A DNA stretch of 64,000 nt from CAYHVK01 sp964360255 (GCA_964360255.1 CAYHVK010000007.1:101964-165963), one strand, 5' to 3'. Positions 7,309 to 16,980 are shown, counted from the stretch's first letter. Notes: generated by a model from the sequence alone, not told the origin. Numbers and translations: made by a program.

Positions 7309-9780
7309 TTAATGCTGAAGGGAGTGGCCCGCATACTGAGCGCGAATACCTGATGATTTTTCGGCACGAGCTTTGAATAGCTCTTTTGCGTGCTTAATTT
7401 CTAAGGCATTTACGAGCACTTGGTCCACGTGATCGACTAGGATCACTTTAATGTCTTTTAAAACAGTTTTAGGAATGTCTTTAAGATCTTTTTCACATTC
7501 CTTTGGAATGATCACAGTCTTAATTCCACCTCTATGAGCCGCTAAAATTTTCTCGCGAAGACCGCCGATTGCAAGAACGCGACCACGTAATGTGACTTCG
7601 CCTGTCATTGCAACTGTCTTCTTGACAGGAATCTTTGTCATTGAAGACACGATACTTGTCGTGATCGCAATACCTGCAGATGGACCATCTTTCGGGATGG
7701 CACCCTCTGGTACGTGAATGTGCACATCATGATTCTGGAACCATTCTTTATCGTAACCAAAGAGTGGGCCCCGTGAGCGAACATAACTCATCGCTGCTGC
7801 ACATGATTCTTTCATTACATCACCGAGCTGACCAGTGATCGTGAATTTACCACGGCCTGGTACAACTGAAGTTTCAACAACAAGCAGATCTCCGCCCACT
7901 TCTGTCCAAGCTAAACCGTTTGTTAAGCCGATCTCGCTCTGAGTTTCAATTTTGCCAAAGCGATATTTATCTGGGCCTAGAAGTTCAGATACTTTTTTCT
8001 GAGTGACAATAACAGCTTCAGACTTCTTAGGCGTTTTTGCCTTCACAGTCTTCGCTCCTGTTTTCTTATCGCTTTTCAAATCTGCTTTCATACGGTTGGT
8101 GACTATTTCTTTAGCGAGTTTACGGCACACATTCGCGATTTGGCGCTCAAGATTACGAACTCCAGCTTCACGTGTATACGAACGGATAATTTCGTAAACA
8201 GCTGCCGGCTGGAATGTAATCTTGAAATCTTTCAAACCGTGCATCGCAAGTTGCTTCGGGATGAGATATTTGTTGGCGATATTGAATTTTTCTTCTTCGA
8301 TATAGCTATCAAGCTGAATGATTTCCATACGATCAAGTAACGGACGCGGAATTGGGTGAAGCGAGTTCGCCGTCGTCACAAACATGATTTGTGAAAGGTC
8401 GTAATCCACCTCGAGATAGTGATCGTTGAATGTCGCATTCTGTTCTGGATCTAAAACCTCAAGAAGGGCTGCCGATGGGTCGCCCCTGAAATCATTGCTC
8501 ATTTTGTCAATCTCATCGAGAAGAACAAGCGGGTTCCCGTGTTCAGACTTGCGTAGCGCCTGAATGATTTTGCCCGGCATTGCGCCGACATATGTTTTTC
8601 TGTGACCACGAATCTCAGCTTCATCACGCACGCCACCTAAAGAGATACGAGCGAATGGACGGTTGAGTGATTTCGCGATTGAACGAGCGAGTGATGTTTT
8701 ACCAACACCCGGAGGGCCCACTAAACACAAGATCGGGCCACGAAGTTTATCGTTCAGGGCCTGAACCGCCAAGTGTTCAAGAATACGATCTTTCACCTTC
8801 TCTAATCCCCAATGATCATCATCGAGGATGGCTTGAGCTTCATTGAGGTCATGTTTTTCTTTCGTGTAGTTGTACCATGGAAGATCAAGCATCCAATCGA
8901 TGTAGTTACGAACTACAGCGGCTTCCGCTGACATTGGTGACATCATCTTAAGCTTCTTAATTTCTTTTTTGACTTTCTTCTTCGCATCTTCTGACATGCG
9001 TTTTTCTTCTAAGCGATCAGAGAGCTCTTCAAGCTCAGCGGCGTAGTCGTCTTTTTCACCCAATTCTTTTTGGATGGCCTGCATCTGCTCGTTCAAATAG
9101 TACTCTTTTTGTGAACGCTCCATCTGCTTCTTCACGCGGCCGCGAATTTTCTTTTCAACTTCAAGAATTTCAATCTCGCCGGTCATAAGGTTCAGAAGTT
9201 CTTCAAGGCGTTTACCTGGATCTGGAACTTCAAGGATACGCTGCTTATCTTCAAGCTTAAGGTTGAGTTGAGCGACGATAATATCGCCAAGCTCCCCGAT
9301 ATCTTCGATTGTCGATACACGCATGAGGATTTCAGGTGGAATACGCTTATTGAGTTTCACATAAGTTTCGAAAGTCGACTTCACTGAGCGAACAAGTGCA
9401 CGCGCTTCAGTTACGTTTTCGATTGTCTCTGGCATTTCTTCTGCCTCAACAACGAAGTGACCCTCTGTTTGTACGAAATTTTTAATGCGAACACGCTTCT
9501 TGCCTTCAACGAGAACTTTTACAGTTCCATCGGGTAAACGCAGAAGTTGAATGATCGTACCAAGAGTACCGATCTTATAAATTTCTTCTGGTTGTGGAGC
9601 ATTGGCCTTCGGATCACGTTGAGCGGCCAGAACAATGTCTGTCTGCTTTGTCATGGCCTCTTCGAGAGCGTTGATGCTTTTTTCACGACCTACAAACAGC
9701 GGCATCATCATATGTGGAAATATGATGAGATCGCGTAGTGGTAGTAGCGGAAGTTTGATGTCTTTTTTGTTGTCGCTCAT
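7309..9780 (-). CDS. lon: ATP-dependent Lon protease
   Basis: 823 residues, somewhat longer than the ~784 of E. coli. The N-terminal substrate-binding domain begins LPLLPLRDLIIFPHMMMPLFVGR, the AAA+ module has GPPGVGKTSLARS and the LLDEIDK Walker B, and the protease domain has the catalytic Ser in PKDGPSAGIA and the Lys further on (GGLREKILAAHRGG). The extra length is a Lys-rich insert near residues 585-615 just before the protease domain (KSDKKTGAKTVKAKTPKKSE). It degrades misfolded and regulatory proteins in the cytoplasm. ATG at 9780 follows GGGGG. It is the third gene of clpP-clpX-lon. Confidence 0.97.
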   Translation of the reverse strand: MSDNKKDIKLPLLPLRDLIIFPHMMMPLFVGREKSINALEEAMTKQTDIVLAAQRDPKANAPQPEEIYKIGTLGTIIQLLRLPDGTVKVLVEGKKRVRIKNFVQTEGHFVVEAEEMPETIENVTEARALVRSVKSTFETYVKLNKRIPPEILMRVSTIEDIGELGDIIVAQLNLKLEDKQRILEVPDPGKRLEELLNLMTGEIEILEVEKKIRGRVKKQMERSQKEYYLNEQMQAIQKELGEKDDYAAELEELSDRLEEKRMSEDAKKKVKKEIKKLKMMSPMSAEAAVVRNYIDWMLDLPWYNYTKEKHDLNEAQAILDDDHWGLEKVKDRILEHLAVQALNDKLRGPILCLVGPPGVGKTSLARSIAKSLNRPFARISLGGVRDEAEIRGHRKTYVGAMPGKIIQALRKSEHGNPLVLLDEIDKMSNDFRGDPSAALLEVLDPEQNATFNDHYLEVDYDLSQIMFVTTANSLHPIPRPLLDRMEIIQLDSYIEEEKFNIANKYLIPKQLAMHGLKDFKITFQPAAVYEIIRSYTREAGVRNLERQIANVCRKLAKEIVTNRMKADLKSDKKTGAKTVKAKTPKKSEAVIVTQKKVSELLGPDKYRFGKIETQSEIGLTNGLAWTEVGGDLLVVETSVVPGRGKFTITGQLGDVMKESCAAAMSYVRSRGPLFGYDKEWFQNHDVHIHVPEGAIPKDGPSAGIAITTSIVSSMTKIPVKKTVAMTGEVTLRGRVLAIGGLREKILAAHRGGIKTVIIPKECEKDLKDIPKTVLKDIKVILVDHVDQVLVNALEIKHAKELFKARAEKSSGIRAQYAGHSLQH

Positions 9781-9868
9781 TAGGCCCCCTTCGGTCTAAA
9801 TTGCTGGACGTGATCCTCTCATCATCTGACAATTCGGAAGGGGTATTTGGCTAATGAATTCGTGCTAT

Positions 9869-11188
9869 TTATGCACTTTCTGCTGAATCATCTGAGTTCC
9901 CAGATGAACTGCCTTCATCGGCTTTATCTCGCTCCGTCTTATAGACGACCTGAGGCTTCTCACCGCGTGTGATAGTCCCTTCATCTATAATACATTCCTT
10001 AACATTCGCTTTGGAAGGAATTTCATACATAATCTCGAGCATTGCGTTTTCTATTACGCTGCGCAATCCGCGAGCACCAGTATTTCGCTTGATCGCTTCT
10101 TTTGCGATTGACTGCAAAGCCGCGTCCGTAAAGGTTAAGCTTACATTTTCATAATCGAACAAGCGCTGATATTGCTTAGTTAAAGCATTTTTCGGCTTAC
10201 TCAAGATATCGATGAGTGTCGCTTCATTGAGTGGATCAAGTACGGCAACTACTGGTAGACGACCAATAAATTCTGGAATTAAACCGAATTTAGCTAAATC
10301 ATCTGGCTCTAATTTTTTTAATAGGTTTTCTTCGGCAGTGACGCGCTCGCCTTTAGTCTTGATATCAGCATTGATACCCAAAGAACGGCTCGTCATACGG
10401 CCTTCAATGATTTTATCTAAGCCCACAAATGCCCCACCGCAAATGAACAAGATATTGCTTGTGTCGATTTGGATGAATTCTTGTTGTGGATGCTTACGAC
10501 CACCTTTTGGCGGAAGATTCGCAACTGTACCTTCTAAGATTTTAAGTAAAGCTTGCTGAACACCTTCACCGCTCACATCACGCGTGATTGATGGGTTCTC
10601 GCTCTTACGTGCAATTTTATCTATCTCATCGATGTAAATAACGCCACGTTGTGCACGCTCCACATCATAGTCAGCTGATTGCAAGAGATTGAGAACAACG
10701 TTCTCCACATCTTCACCCACATAACCCGCTTCAGTTAATGCAGTTGCATCAGCTGTTGCGAATGGAACGTTGAGCATGCGCGCGATTGTTTGTGCGAGCA
10801 AAGTCTTACCAGTACCTGTAGGGCCAATAAGCAGAATGTTCGATTTAGAAATTTCGATGTCGTCTTTTTTCTTATTCTTATTCGAGTTAATACGCTTGTA
10901 ATGGTTATGAACTGCAACTGCGAGTGAACGCTTAGCTGGCTCTTGACCAATAACGTAGTCATCTAAATGAGCTTTGATGTCCACTGGCTTTGGAACTTTG
11001 AGTACTGTTTTACTTGTATTGTCCTCACGCTCTTTTTCTTCAGAGATGATGTCATTACAAAGATCAATACATTCATCACAAATATACACACCAGGACCAG
11101 CGATTAACTTCTTCACTTCCTTCTGGCTTTTGCCACAGAAGCTACATGAGAGTGAACCATTTGCTGTTTTTTCTCGACTCATTGACAT
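9869..11188 (-). CDS. clpX: ClpX, AAA+ unfoldase of ClpXP
   Basis: 439 residues. The N-terminal zinc-binding domain (CSFCGK...CDECIDLC, residues ~15-44) is followed by Walker A GPTGTGKT (~122-129), the GYVGEDVE pore region, Walker B VIYIDEIDK and the sensor regions. It unfolds tagged proteins and feeds them to ClpP. An oddity: where most ClpX carry the [IL]-G-F tripeptide that docks into ClpP, this protein reads S-L-G-I-N (residues 269-273), so the Phe is replaced by Ile. The gene starts 15 bases after clpP, and both are surely co-transcribed. The C-terminus is Ser/Asp-rich. Confidence 0.97.
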   Translation of the reverse strand: MSMSREKTANGSLSCSFCGKSQKEVKKLIAGPGVYICDECIDLCNDIISEEKEREDNTSKTVLKVPKPVDIKAHLDDYVIGQEPAKRSLAVAVHNHYKRINSNKNKKKDDIEISKSNILLIGPTGTGKTLLAQTIARMLNVPFATADATALTEAGYVGEDVENVVLNLLQSADYDVERAQRGVIYIDEIDKIARKSENPSITRDVSGEGVQQALLKILEGTVANLPPKGGRKHPQQEFIQIDTSNILFICGGAFVGLDKIIEGRMTSRSLGINADIKTKGERVTAEENLLKKLEPDDLAKFGLIPEFIGRLPVVAVLDPLNEATLIDILSKPKNALTKQYQRLFDYENVSLTFTDAALQSIAKEAIKRNTGARGLRSVIENAMLEIMYEIPSKANVKECIIDEGTITRGEKPQVVYKTERDKADEGSSSGNSDDSAESA

Positions 11189-11203
11189 ATTTCCTTACTT
11201 TTC

Positions 11204-11812
11204 TTAGTTCGTCTTAAGTAACTTGCGACTTACAACCACTTCATCAACTAAACCAAATTTTTTCGCATCTTCTGCTGTTAAATAATTATCACGATCTGTT
11301 GCACGTTCTAACACTTCAGTACTTTGACCCGTGTGTTTTGCTAAAATTTCATTCATTTTTGCTTTTGTGCGTATAAGTTCTTTAGCGTGAATTTCGATAT
11401 CACTCACCTGACCTTGAATGCCGCCACCCATGATCAGAGGTTGGTGAATCATGATGCGCGCATTCGGAAGCGTGTAGCGCTTTCCTTTTGCACCGGCCGC
11501 AAGAAGAAATGCTCCCATGCTTGCTGCCATACCTAGACATACTGTGCTTACATCACATTTAACAAATTGCATGATGTCATAAATAGCGAGACCAGAACTA
11601 ACGCTGCCACCCGGAGAATTAATGTAAATAGAAATATCCTTTTCAGGGTTTTCCATTTCCAAGAAAAGCATTTGTGCAATGATGCTGTTCGCCACATTGT
11701 CGTCGATGGCAGACCCCAGCAAAATAATGCGGTCCTTCAAGAGACGTGAGTAGATATCATAGCTGCGTTCGCCACGAGATGTTTGTTCAATGACAACAGG
11801 GATTAATGCCAA
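11204..11812 (-). CDS. clpP: ClpP serine protease subunit
   Basis: 202 residues. The start codon is TTG at 11812, fixed by an AAGGAG ribosome site six bases upstream and by the conserved ALIPVVIEQTSRGERSYDIYSRLL start of the mature protease. The catalytic Ser is in GMAASMGAFLL, the His in ARIMIHQPL and the Asp in the DRDNYLTAEDAKKFGLVDEV segment. Fourteen copies form the chamber used by ClpX. First gene of the clpP-clpX-lon group; a candidate promoter lies at 11851-11880. Trigger factor, which often precedes clpP, is 9 kb away here and on the other strand. Confidence 0.97.
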   Translation of the reverse strand: MALIPVVIEQTSRGERSYDIYSRLLKDRIILLGSAIDDNVANSIIAQMLFLEMENPEKDISIYINSPGGSVSSGLAIYDIMQFVKCDVSTVCLGMAASMGAFLLAAGAKGKRYTLPNARIMIHQPLIMGGGIQGQVSDIEIHAKELIRTKAKMNEILAKHTGQSTEVLERATDRDNYLTAEDAKKFGLVDEVVVSRKLLKTN

Positions 11813-11850
11813 TTTGGACTCCTTGAGTTTAGTTTACAATCGGACACACT

Positions 11851-11880
11851 TGAATATGAGTCCAGATTGGAAACTGACAA
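11851..11880 (-). promoter_or_regulatory. Candidate sigma70-type promoter of clpP
   Basis: On the minus strand TTGTCA (11880-11875) and TATTCA (11856-11851) are separated by 18 bases, about 40 bases ahead of the TTG start codon. Matches are good but not perfect and no transcript data exist. Confidence 0.4.
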
Positions 11881-11965
11881 GACTCTTTTCGGGTTGAAAC
11901 ACAAAAGGCTTTATTACTTCGACCCCATGTGCTAAAAAAATTTTCTACTTATACCGGGGTGTTAC

Positions 11966-13483
11966 ATGATCCAAGTCCATTTATCTCAATCTAAAAAAGT
12001 TACTACAAAGAGTTCGACATTAGTCCTGTTTGTTCAAGAGAAGAATAAGAAATTCAATGTGATGGGAGCCTCGCGCGAACTCGCTGGATTCGTATCAAAT
12101 CTAGAAGCGGACGGCGTTCAATTCGCCGATCTCAAAAAAGGTCTCCTTTTTCGCAATAATACGGCCAGCGAATTTAAAAATATTTTAGTCGTTGGTCGCG
12201 GACCAGAAAAAGACAAAGAAACTTTTCGTCGTCTAGCTGCCACGATCTACCAAAGTCTCAAAACGAACAAACTTTTTGAGTCAGCCATTCATATAGAAGG
12301 TCTAGGGGCTTCGGGCAAAACTGCTGGCGATGTCGTAGAAGCTTTGACTGAAGGGCTTTTGCTGACGGCTTATGAATTCAAAGATTATAAAACGAAACCT
12401 AAAGACGATAAGGCGACCCCTAAAAAAGAAGACACCTTCAACATTCATCTTCTTGTTGATGGCTCTCTCAATTCGGCACAAGTGAAAAAAGGCTTCGAAA
12501 CTGGTGAGACGCTCGCTGAGACCGTGAACTTTGTTCGTCGCTTAGGCGATCAGCCGGGCAATATGATGACCCCTGAGGTTTTAGCTGACGAAACAGCGAA
12601 AGCCGCTAAGGGCTCAGGTTTGAAAGTAACAATTTGGAATAAAGAAAAAATTAAAAAAGAGCGCATGGGCGGACTTTACGGAGTTTCTCTCGGTAGCGAT
12701 GTAGACCCACGTTTTATTATCATGGAATACAATGGCGCCGCGAAATCAAAAGCCCCTGTTGTGTTTGTGGGTAAGGGCTTAACGTTCGATTCTGGCGGCA
12801 TTTCAATTAAGCCATCCGGCGGAATGGAAGAGATGATCTACGATATGTGCGGTGGCGCTAACGTGATCGGAACTCTTCTTGCGATTGCTCGCTTGAAGTT
12901 GAAAGTAAATGCCATTGGACTTGTGCCTTCGACCGAAAATATGCCGGGTCCTCTTGCAAACAAACCAGGCGATATCCTTACCGCTCGTAACGGTAAAACT
13001 GTTGAAGTGTATAACACCGATGCCGAAGGCCGTTTGATTTTGATGGATGCGCTTTCATATGCGAGCGAACTCAAGCCAGCAGCGATTTTCGATGCTGCTA
13101 CATTAACCGGCGCCATGGTTGTGGCTCTCGGTAACTCCTACACAGGCTTCTTCACTCGCAATCAGAAGTTAGTAAAAACGATTCAAACAGCTGCCGATGC
13201 GGCTGGTGAATGGGTTTGGCCAATGCCGATCAACGATCATCACCTTGAAGATATGAAGGGTTTGCACGCCGATCTTTGCAATATCTCTTCAAGCAAAGGC
13301 GCTGGTAGCTCAACTGCTGCCGCCTTCCTAGAGCAGTTTGTTGAAAAAGACATTCCTTGGGCCCACTTCGACATCGCCGGCACAGCTTGGCATGTGGGCA
13401 ACCGCGTGCCTTATTGCCCTCGCAAAGGAGCCTCTGGGGTTATGGTTCGGACCTTCGTCGAGCTCGCTAAGAATTACGCGTAG
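11966..13483 (+). CDS. pepA: Cytosol leucyl aminopeptidase (M17, PepA)
   Basis: 505 residues, the usual M17 length. The C-terminal catalytic half carries the metal-binding K-G-L-T-F-D-S-G-G, the hallmark NTDAEGRL and the A-T-L-T-G-A segments that bind the two metal ions; the N-terminal alpha/beta domain is less conserved and carries a Lys-rich stretch. It removes N-terminal residues from peptides in the cytoplasm, downstream of ClpXP and Lon, which are encoded divergently from it. ATG at 11966 with a GGGGTG site. Its transcript ends at a strong terminator at 13505-13547. Confidence 0.96.
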   Translation: MIQVHLSQSKKVTTKSSTLVLFVQEKNKKFNVMGASRELAGFVSNLEADGVQFADLKKGLLFRNNTASEFKNILVVGRGPEKDKETFRRLAATIYQSLKTNKLFESAIHIEGLGASGKTAGDVVEALTEGLLLTAYEFKDYKTKPKDDKATPKKEDTFNIHLLVDGSLNSAQVKKGFETGETLAETVNFVRRLGDQPGNMMTPEVLADETAKAAKGSGLKVTIWNKEKIKKERMGGLYGVSLGSDVDPRFIIMEYNGAAKSKAPVVFVGKGLTFDSGGISIKPSGGMEEMIYDMCGGANVIGTLLAIARLKLKVNAIGLVPSTENMPGPLANKPGDILTARNGKTVEVYNTDAEGRLILMDALSYASELKPAAIFDAATLTGAMVVALGNSYTGFFTRNQKLVKTIQTAADAAGEWVWPMPINDHHLEDMKGLHADLCNISSSKGAGSSTAAAFLEQFVEKDIPWAHFDIAGTAWHVGNRVPYCPRKGASGVMVRTFVELAKNYA

Positions 13484-13504
13484 TTTTCACTCATAAATAC
13501 CGAT

Positions 13505-13547
13505 AAAAAAGCCATGAAGAGTACATCAACTCGCATGGCTTTTTTTT
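13505..13547 (+). terminator. Strong Rho-independent terminator of pepA, overlapping the next gene start
   Basis: Arms: six A plus GCCATG (13505-13516) then GAGT (13519-13522); loop of 6; ACTC (13529-13532), then CATGGC plus eight T (13534-13547). The stem is interrupted only by AA opposite G. This is a textbook terminator for pepA, yet the ATG and first codons of the gene at 13514 lie inside it, so transcripts that read through would carry that start codon in a hairpin. Confidence 0.85.
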
Positions 13548-14131
13548 CAGCCCTGGTGGCCATTCCGCTGGTGCTCGTTCTATTTCGTGCGGGCCAAACT
13601 ATTTGGGAGAAAAATTCTGATCGCGGCCCCGCCTCGATAGATCTTTCGCACCTTGATGGCGATTCATTTATTAGTGCTGCTCGCCTCAGAATTATTGAAG
13701 GCCTCGATATTCAAGCTCAAGATATGCAACACGCTATAACGGCTGGTCATTTTCAAGATGATGGCGGCTCTATTTGCAAAACTTATGATCGAATTGAATT
13801 TGTTTTTGCCGCTGACGACAGTGTCGTGAGTGGTGAGCCTATTTTAATGAAAGTGCGGGGCGATTGTTTGGCCGATATCGACGCCTCACAGCTCTCCTCA
13901 CTAACTATTCCTTATCGTAAAATTTTGGTTGAGAAACCAAGCGAGACGACAATTCAGGTTCTTGACCGCAATAAAACTGAAATTAGCTTCTTCAACATGG
14001 GCGATAGCTGGCCGAGAAGTTGGTCGCTGAAATCCGTTCGTATTTTCAATGATTCAAAACAAATTTCTGTAAATGACAGAGAAATTTTCGGACTTCGTGG
14101 CCGCCCCGTTCAAATCAAGTGGCCTAACTAA
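13514..14131 (+). CDS. Membrane-anchored or secreted protein of unknown function
   Basis: 205 residues. The N-terminus (MKSTSTRMAFFSALVAIPLVLVLFRAG) is a signal anchor; a start at the inner ATG (13535) would lose its basic residues, so I keep 13514. Neither start has a visible ribosome site. The rest is a predicted beta-rich domain with two cysteines (SICKTYDRIEF and KVRGDCLAD) that could form a disulphide, and a V-F-A-A-D-D-S-V-V-S-G-E-P motif. Its start lies in the pepA terminator. I recognise no family. Confidence 0.65.
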   Translation: MKSTSTRMAFFSALVAIPLVLVLFRAGQTIWEKNSDRGPASIDLSHLDGDSFISAARLRIIEGLDIQAQDMQHAITAGHFQDDGGSICKTYDRIEFVFAADDSVVSGEPILMKVRGDCLADIDASQLSSLTIPYRKILVEKPSETTIQVLDRNKTEISFFNMGDSWPRSWSLKSVRIFNDSKQISVNDREIFGLRGRPVQIKWPN

Positions 14132-14138
14132 TTCTAAA

Positions 14139-14720
14139 TTACTTTAAAATTTCTTGGCGAAGAGCTTCGCGTTCGGCTGATACAGTCGCTGCTTTTACAT
14201 CTAGCACGGCACTAAACTGTGCCAGCTCTTCATCTGACATTTTATCAAAATCACGCATATTGTTGATGTCTCGAGCATCAGCAACTAACTTCATTCCGTT
14301 GAAAACAGAGTAGCCGAATCCAGTCCATGAACCCGCTAGAGCTACTAATCCAATAGCGGCACGACGAAGCGAGGTTGCTGTTTTGCTATAGCGAGTTGCG
14401 ACTCCATTAAGAACAATTGAGGCCACTGTATTTAAGGTCATTTGCGATCCGTGATGAGCCGCTTCAAGCATTTTTCTACGAACTGCTTCTTTACGAAAAG
14501 CTTCTTTGCGCGAAGAACTGTGCAAATAGCTGGTTAACAATAATTTCTTATAAGCTAGATCTTGAAGTTCTGCTGTAAGAACTCCAATTTTGTGTACTTT
14601 AAGATTGAATTCGCGAGCCTTAGTGTCGACATCGCTGTCTGCAGCTAAAGTTATTGCAGCGGGCATCTGCAAAGCTGCAGATAGAGTTAAAATGGCACAT
14701 AAAAAGCGAATCACCTTCAC
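14139..14720 (-). CDS. Secreted helical protein of unknown function
   Basis: 193 residues. GTG start at 14720 behind a GGAGGACCC ribosome site. Signal peptide VIRFLCAILTLSAALQMPAAITLAA with cleavage near LAA-DS. The mature part is almost wholly helical and charged, with one hydrophobic Gly/Ala-rich segment in the middle (AAIGLVALAGSWTGFGYSVFNG) that could cross or touch a membrane. No cysteine in the mature part and no motif I know. Converges with the gene at 13514. Confidence 0.65.
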   Translation of the reverse strand: MKVIRFLCAILTLSAALQMPAAITLAADSDVDTKAREFNLKVHKIGVLTAELQDLAYKKLLLTSYLHSSSRKEAFRKEAVRRKMLEAAHHGSQMTLNTVASIVLNGVATRYSKTATSLRRAAIGLVALAGSWTGFGYSVFNGMKLVADARDINNMRDFDKMSDEELAQFSAVLDVKAATVSAEREALRQEILK

Positions 14721-14898
14721 GGGTCCTCCGGCATTTAGTTATATAGGCGAGACGAATAGAGCAATCTCTAAGCCATTGGATAGCATTCTAAAAGCCCACT
14801 TAAATTCTATGTATTTGAGCTGAGCCTATGAGTGAGCCGCAATTTTACGAGGTATAAACTTGTATATGTAGAAAAGTAAAAGCCAACGACAAAAAAGG

Positions 14899-15732
14899 TT
14901 AGTTTATAACATAGCCGTAGTTCGCCTTGAGCTTAAAGCCCGAATGAGAACAATCGGCTATTTCGTCTTTATCGCCTGTGACGATCATTGTGTAGCGCTG
15001 ATTGGGGCCGACTCCGCGAGAGCCCAACCACTGAGCCAAGGGCGGACTCAATTTAAAGTAGGGGCTGGTTTCATCCGAAATATTGCAGGTTGAAAGCGTA
15101 ATATCGCGGCCGATGCAATACTCTCGGCTATCCGTTTCAGATAGTGCGGCAGGTCGTCTTGCCCCTAAGATACGCGACCAATCATAGAGATAATATCTAA
15201 CTTCTTGATCTGCTGAAATTTGAGTTTTGTCTTCTCTGAAAAATTTGAATAGAAATTCGGCGTCTGTTGAAAGAATGATTCCGTTCAAAGTGAGAATGTA
15301 GAAATCTTGATATTTAAGAGCTTCTTTTCCCGGATCAATTTTTATATCAAGTGAACAAATCACAGCTTTTTCTGGCAAGTTGGCCACTCGCAACTGCTCG
15401 TATCTCGCCATGAGTTGCCCCACGCGCGGAGCTAAATTATCCCCTCGTGACCAGGGACAATTAGTTTTGCGCTCTTCGGTTGGTGCCGGAGGTACAAAAT
15501 CTAAAACCACCTCTTCGTATTTAAGGGATTTATTTTTTATCGCCGAATCACATATCCCGCTAATTTCTTTATAAGAGTATGTACTGATCTCGCGAATAAG
15601 ATCTTCGCTGTCTTCTGTGCTAACTGTATGGCCCGAGATATTGGTTTTATCGTAGATAGAATTCATCCAAAGGGCGAAACCCAGAGCAATAAATGCGACG
15701 ACTAACTTCATCAGGCTTTTTTTTGAACGCAT
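14899..15732 (-). CDS. Secreted or anchored protein of unknown function
   Basis: 277 residues. N-terminal basic residues (MRSKKSLMK) then a hydrophobic segment LVVAFIALGFALWM act as signal anchor. The mature part has about six cysteines, consistent with periplasmic disulphides, and a short Pro-rich loop (DFVPPAPTEERK). It starts three bases after the gshA stop codon, so it is the last gene of the run arsA-arsA-TPR-EI24-gshA. No recognisable domain. Confidence 0.65.
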   Translation of the reverse strand: MRSKKSLMKLVVAFIALGFALWMNSIYDKTNISGHTVSTEDSEDLIREISTYSYKEISGICDSAIKNKSLKYEEVVLDFVPPAPTEERKTNCPWSRGDNLAPRVGQLMARYEQLRVANLPEKAVICSLDIKIDPGKEALKYQDFYILTLNGIILSTDAEFLFKFFREDKTQISADQEVRYYLYDWSRILGARRPAALSETDSREYCIGRDITLSTCNISDETSPYFKLSPPLAQWLGSRGVGPNQRYTMIVTGDKDEIADCSHSGFKLKANYGYVIN

Positions 15733-15735
15733 CCT

Positions 15736-16980
15736 TTAAAGACCTTTATATTCCATAAACGCAACACCCGCTTTTTTTGCCTCAAGCGCAATTGAAAGTA
15801 CGCTCAGCTTCGACATCCAACCGTAAACGTTTTCCATGGGGCAACCTGAGAGGTTCAGCTCTAAATCGCTCATGCACATTTTTTTATAAACAGCACCTGG
15901 GCTATTAAGGCTTTCTTCTGGGCCTTTTTGATTGTGCGTACGCAAGAAACCGCCCACCAGCTTACGGCCGATCATGTAAACGCAAGGTTCAGCGGTTTCA
16001 GCTTCGGTCGTAAATCGTGTTGGAATCCCCTCTTGAATGATAAGGCTCTCAACATCACGCCCACCTTTAGCGGCTTTCATTTTTTTACGCGATTTATAAG
16101 TCCAGCTGCGAATTTCATCGGCATCATGAACTTGAACAACCGCTAAGCCATAAGTACCCGCGATGTTTTTTAGAAACACAAAAGGTTTCTGCTCGATTCC
16201 TAAACGGGCATAGGACACTTTAAGTTCATCAATAAAAGTTTGAACTTTGTCAGCCAACTCGCCACGACTTTTTTCATCATCAACATCGAAGCCATCAAAG
16301 CGTTGTGTTTTGACTTGCATATGCTCGGGCGCAATTCCGATAAGTTTCGAGAACTCGCCAGCCAATTCATTGTACTGAACGAAAAATTCGTCTTTTCTCC
16401 TCTTATACCAACCTAACTCATGCGGTGGGTTCATGGGAGTTTTTAAATTCAAGCTCCACTCCGGGTAGCTGAGAGAGAAATCGTTGTTACAAATAATCAG
16501 ATCGGCTTTTTTGCCGTCCGACCAAATTTCACCATTTTTATTCTCACTGCCATAAACCATGATTTTAGCACCGGTCATAGACTGTGCTTCAAATGGAGCC
16601 TCAAGAGTTTTAGGCCAACACACTAAAACTTCGTAACCTGCGCCCGCGAGAATTTTCTGAATGGAATTTACGTTCTCCCAGTAATAAGGATTTGCCGTAT
16701 GCTCTTCAGCAACTAAAAAAATGTGCTGGCCAACTGATGTGTAATGAGACTTTAAATATTCAAAGGCGACTTGTGCCGCCGACTCTTTATCCTGTTGGCA
16801 GATATTATTGAATCCCGCCGGAAAGATATTGGCATCCACAGGAACCACCTTCAGGCCAGAATCCCGAATGTCGTAACTTGAGTAAAATGGAAACGCTAAA
16901 CCTTCGCTTTTCTTTTTAAACCACTGATCTACGGCGTCGCAATTATCGACGATTTTCTGGTGAATTTGATCTTGAATCAT
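15736..16980 (-). CDS. gshA: Glutamate-cysteine ligase of the Acidithiobacillus-type GshA family
   Basis: 414 residues. The VPVDANIFPAGFNNICQQD region and the later F-L-K-N-I-A-G-T-Y-G segment match the GshA family (TIGR02049/PF08886 type as I recall it) found in Acidithiobacillus and some other proteobacteria, rather than the E. coli type. It joins glutamate and cysteine, the first step of glutathione synthesis. No gshB is visible nearby. The ATG at 16980 overlaps the stop codon of the preceding EI24-type gene (ATGA), so the two are translationally coupled; that neighbour resembles the sulphate channel CysZ, a plausible link to cysteine supply. Confidence 0.8.
   Translation of the reverse strand: MIQDQIHQKIVDNCDAVDQWFKKKSEGLAFPFYSSYDIRDSGLKVVPVDANIFPAGFNNICQQDKESAAQVAFEYLKSHYTSVGQHIFLVAEEHTANPYYWENVNSIQKILAGAGYEVLVCWPKTLEAPFEAQSMTGAKIMVYGSENKNGEIWSDGKKADLIICNNDFSLSYPEWSLNLKTPMNPPHELGWYKRRKDEFFVQYNELAGEFSKLIGIAPEHMQVKTQRFDGFDVDDEKSRGELADKVQTFIDELKVSYARLGIEQKPFVFLKNIAGTYGLAVVQVHDADEIRSWTYKSRKKMKAAKGGRDVESLIIQEGIPTRFTTEAETAEPCVYMIGRKLVGGFLRTHNQKGPEESLNSPGAVYKKMCMSDLELNLSGCPMENVYGWMSKLSVLSIALEAKKAGVAFMEYKGL

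Noticed and set aside
11894..11930. TTGAAA ... CCCCATGT, resembling a heat-shock sigma32 promoter near clpP/pepA
   Set aside because: Spacing is 23 bases instead of about 13-15 and the orientation points at pepA, not at clpP.
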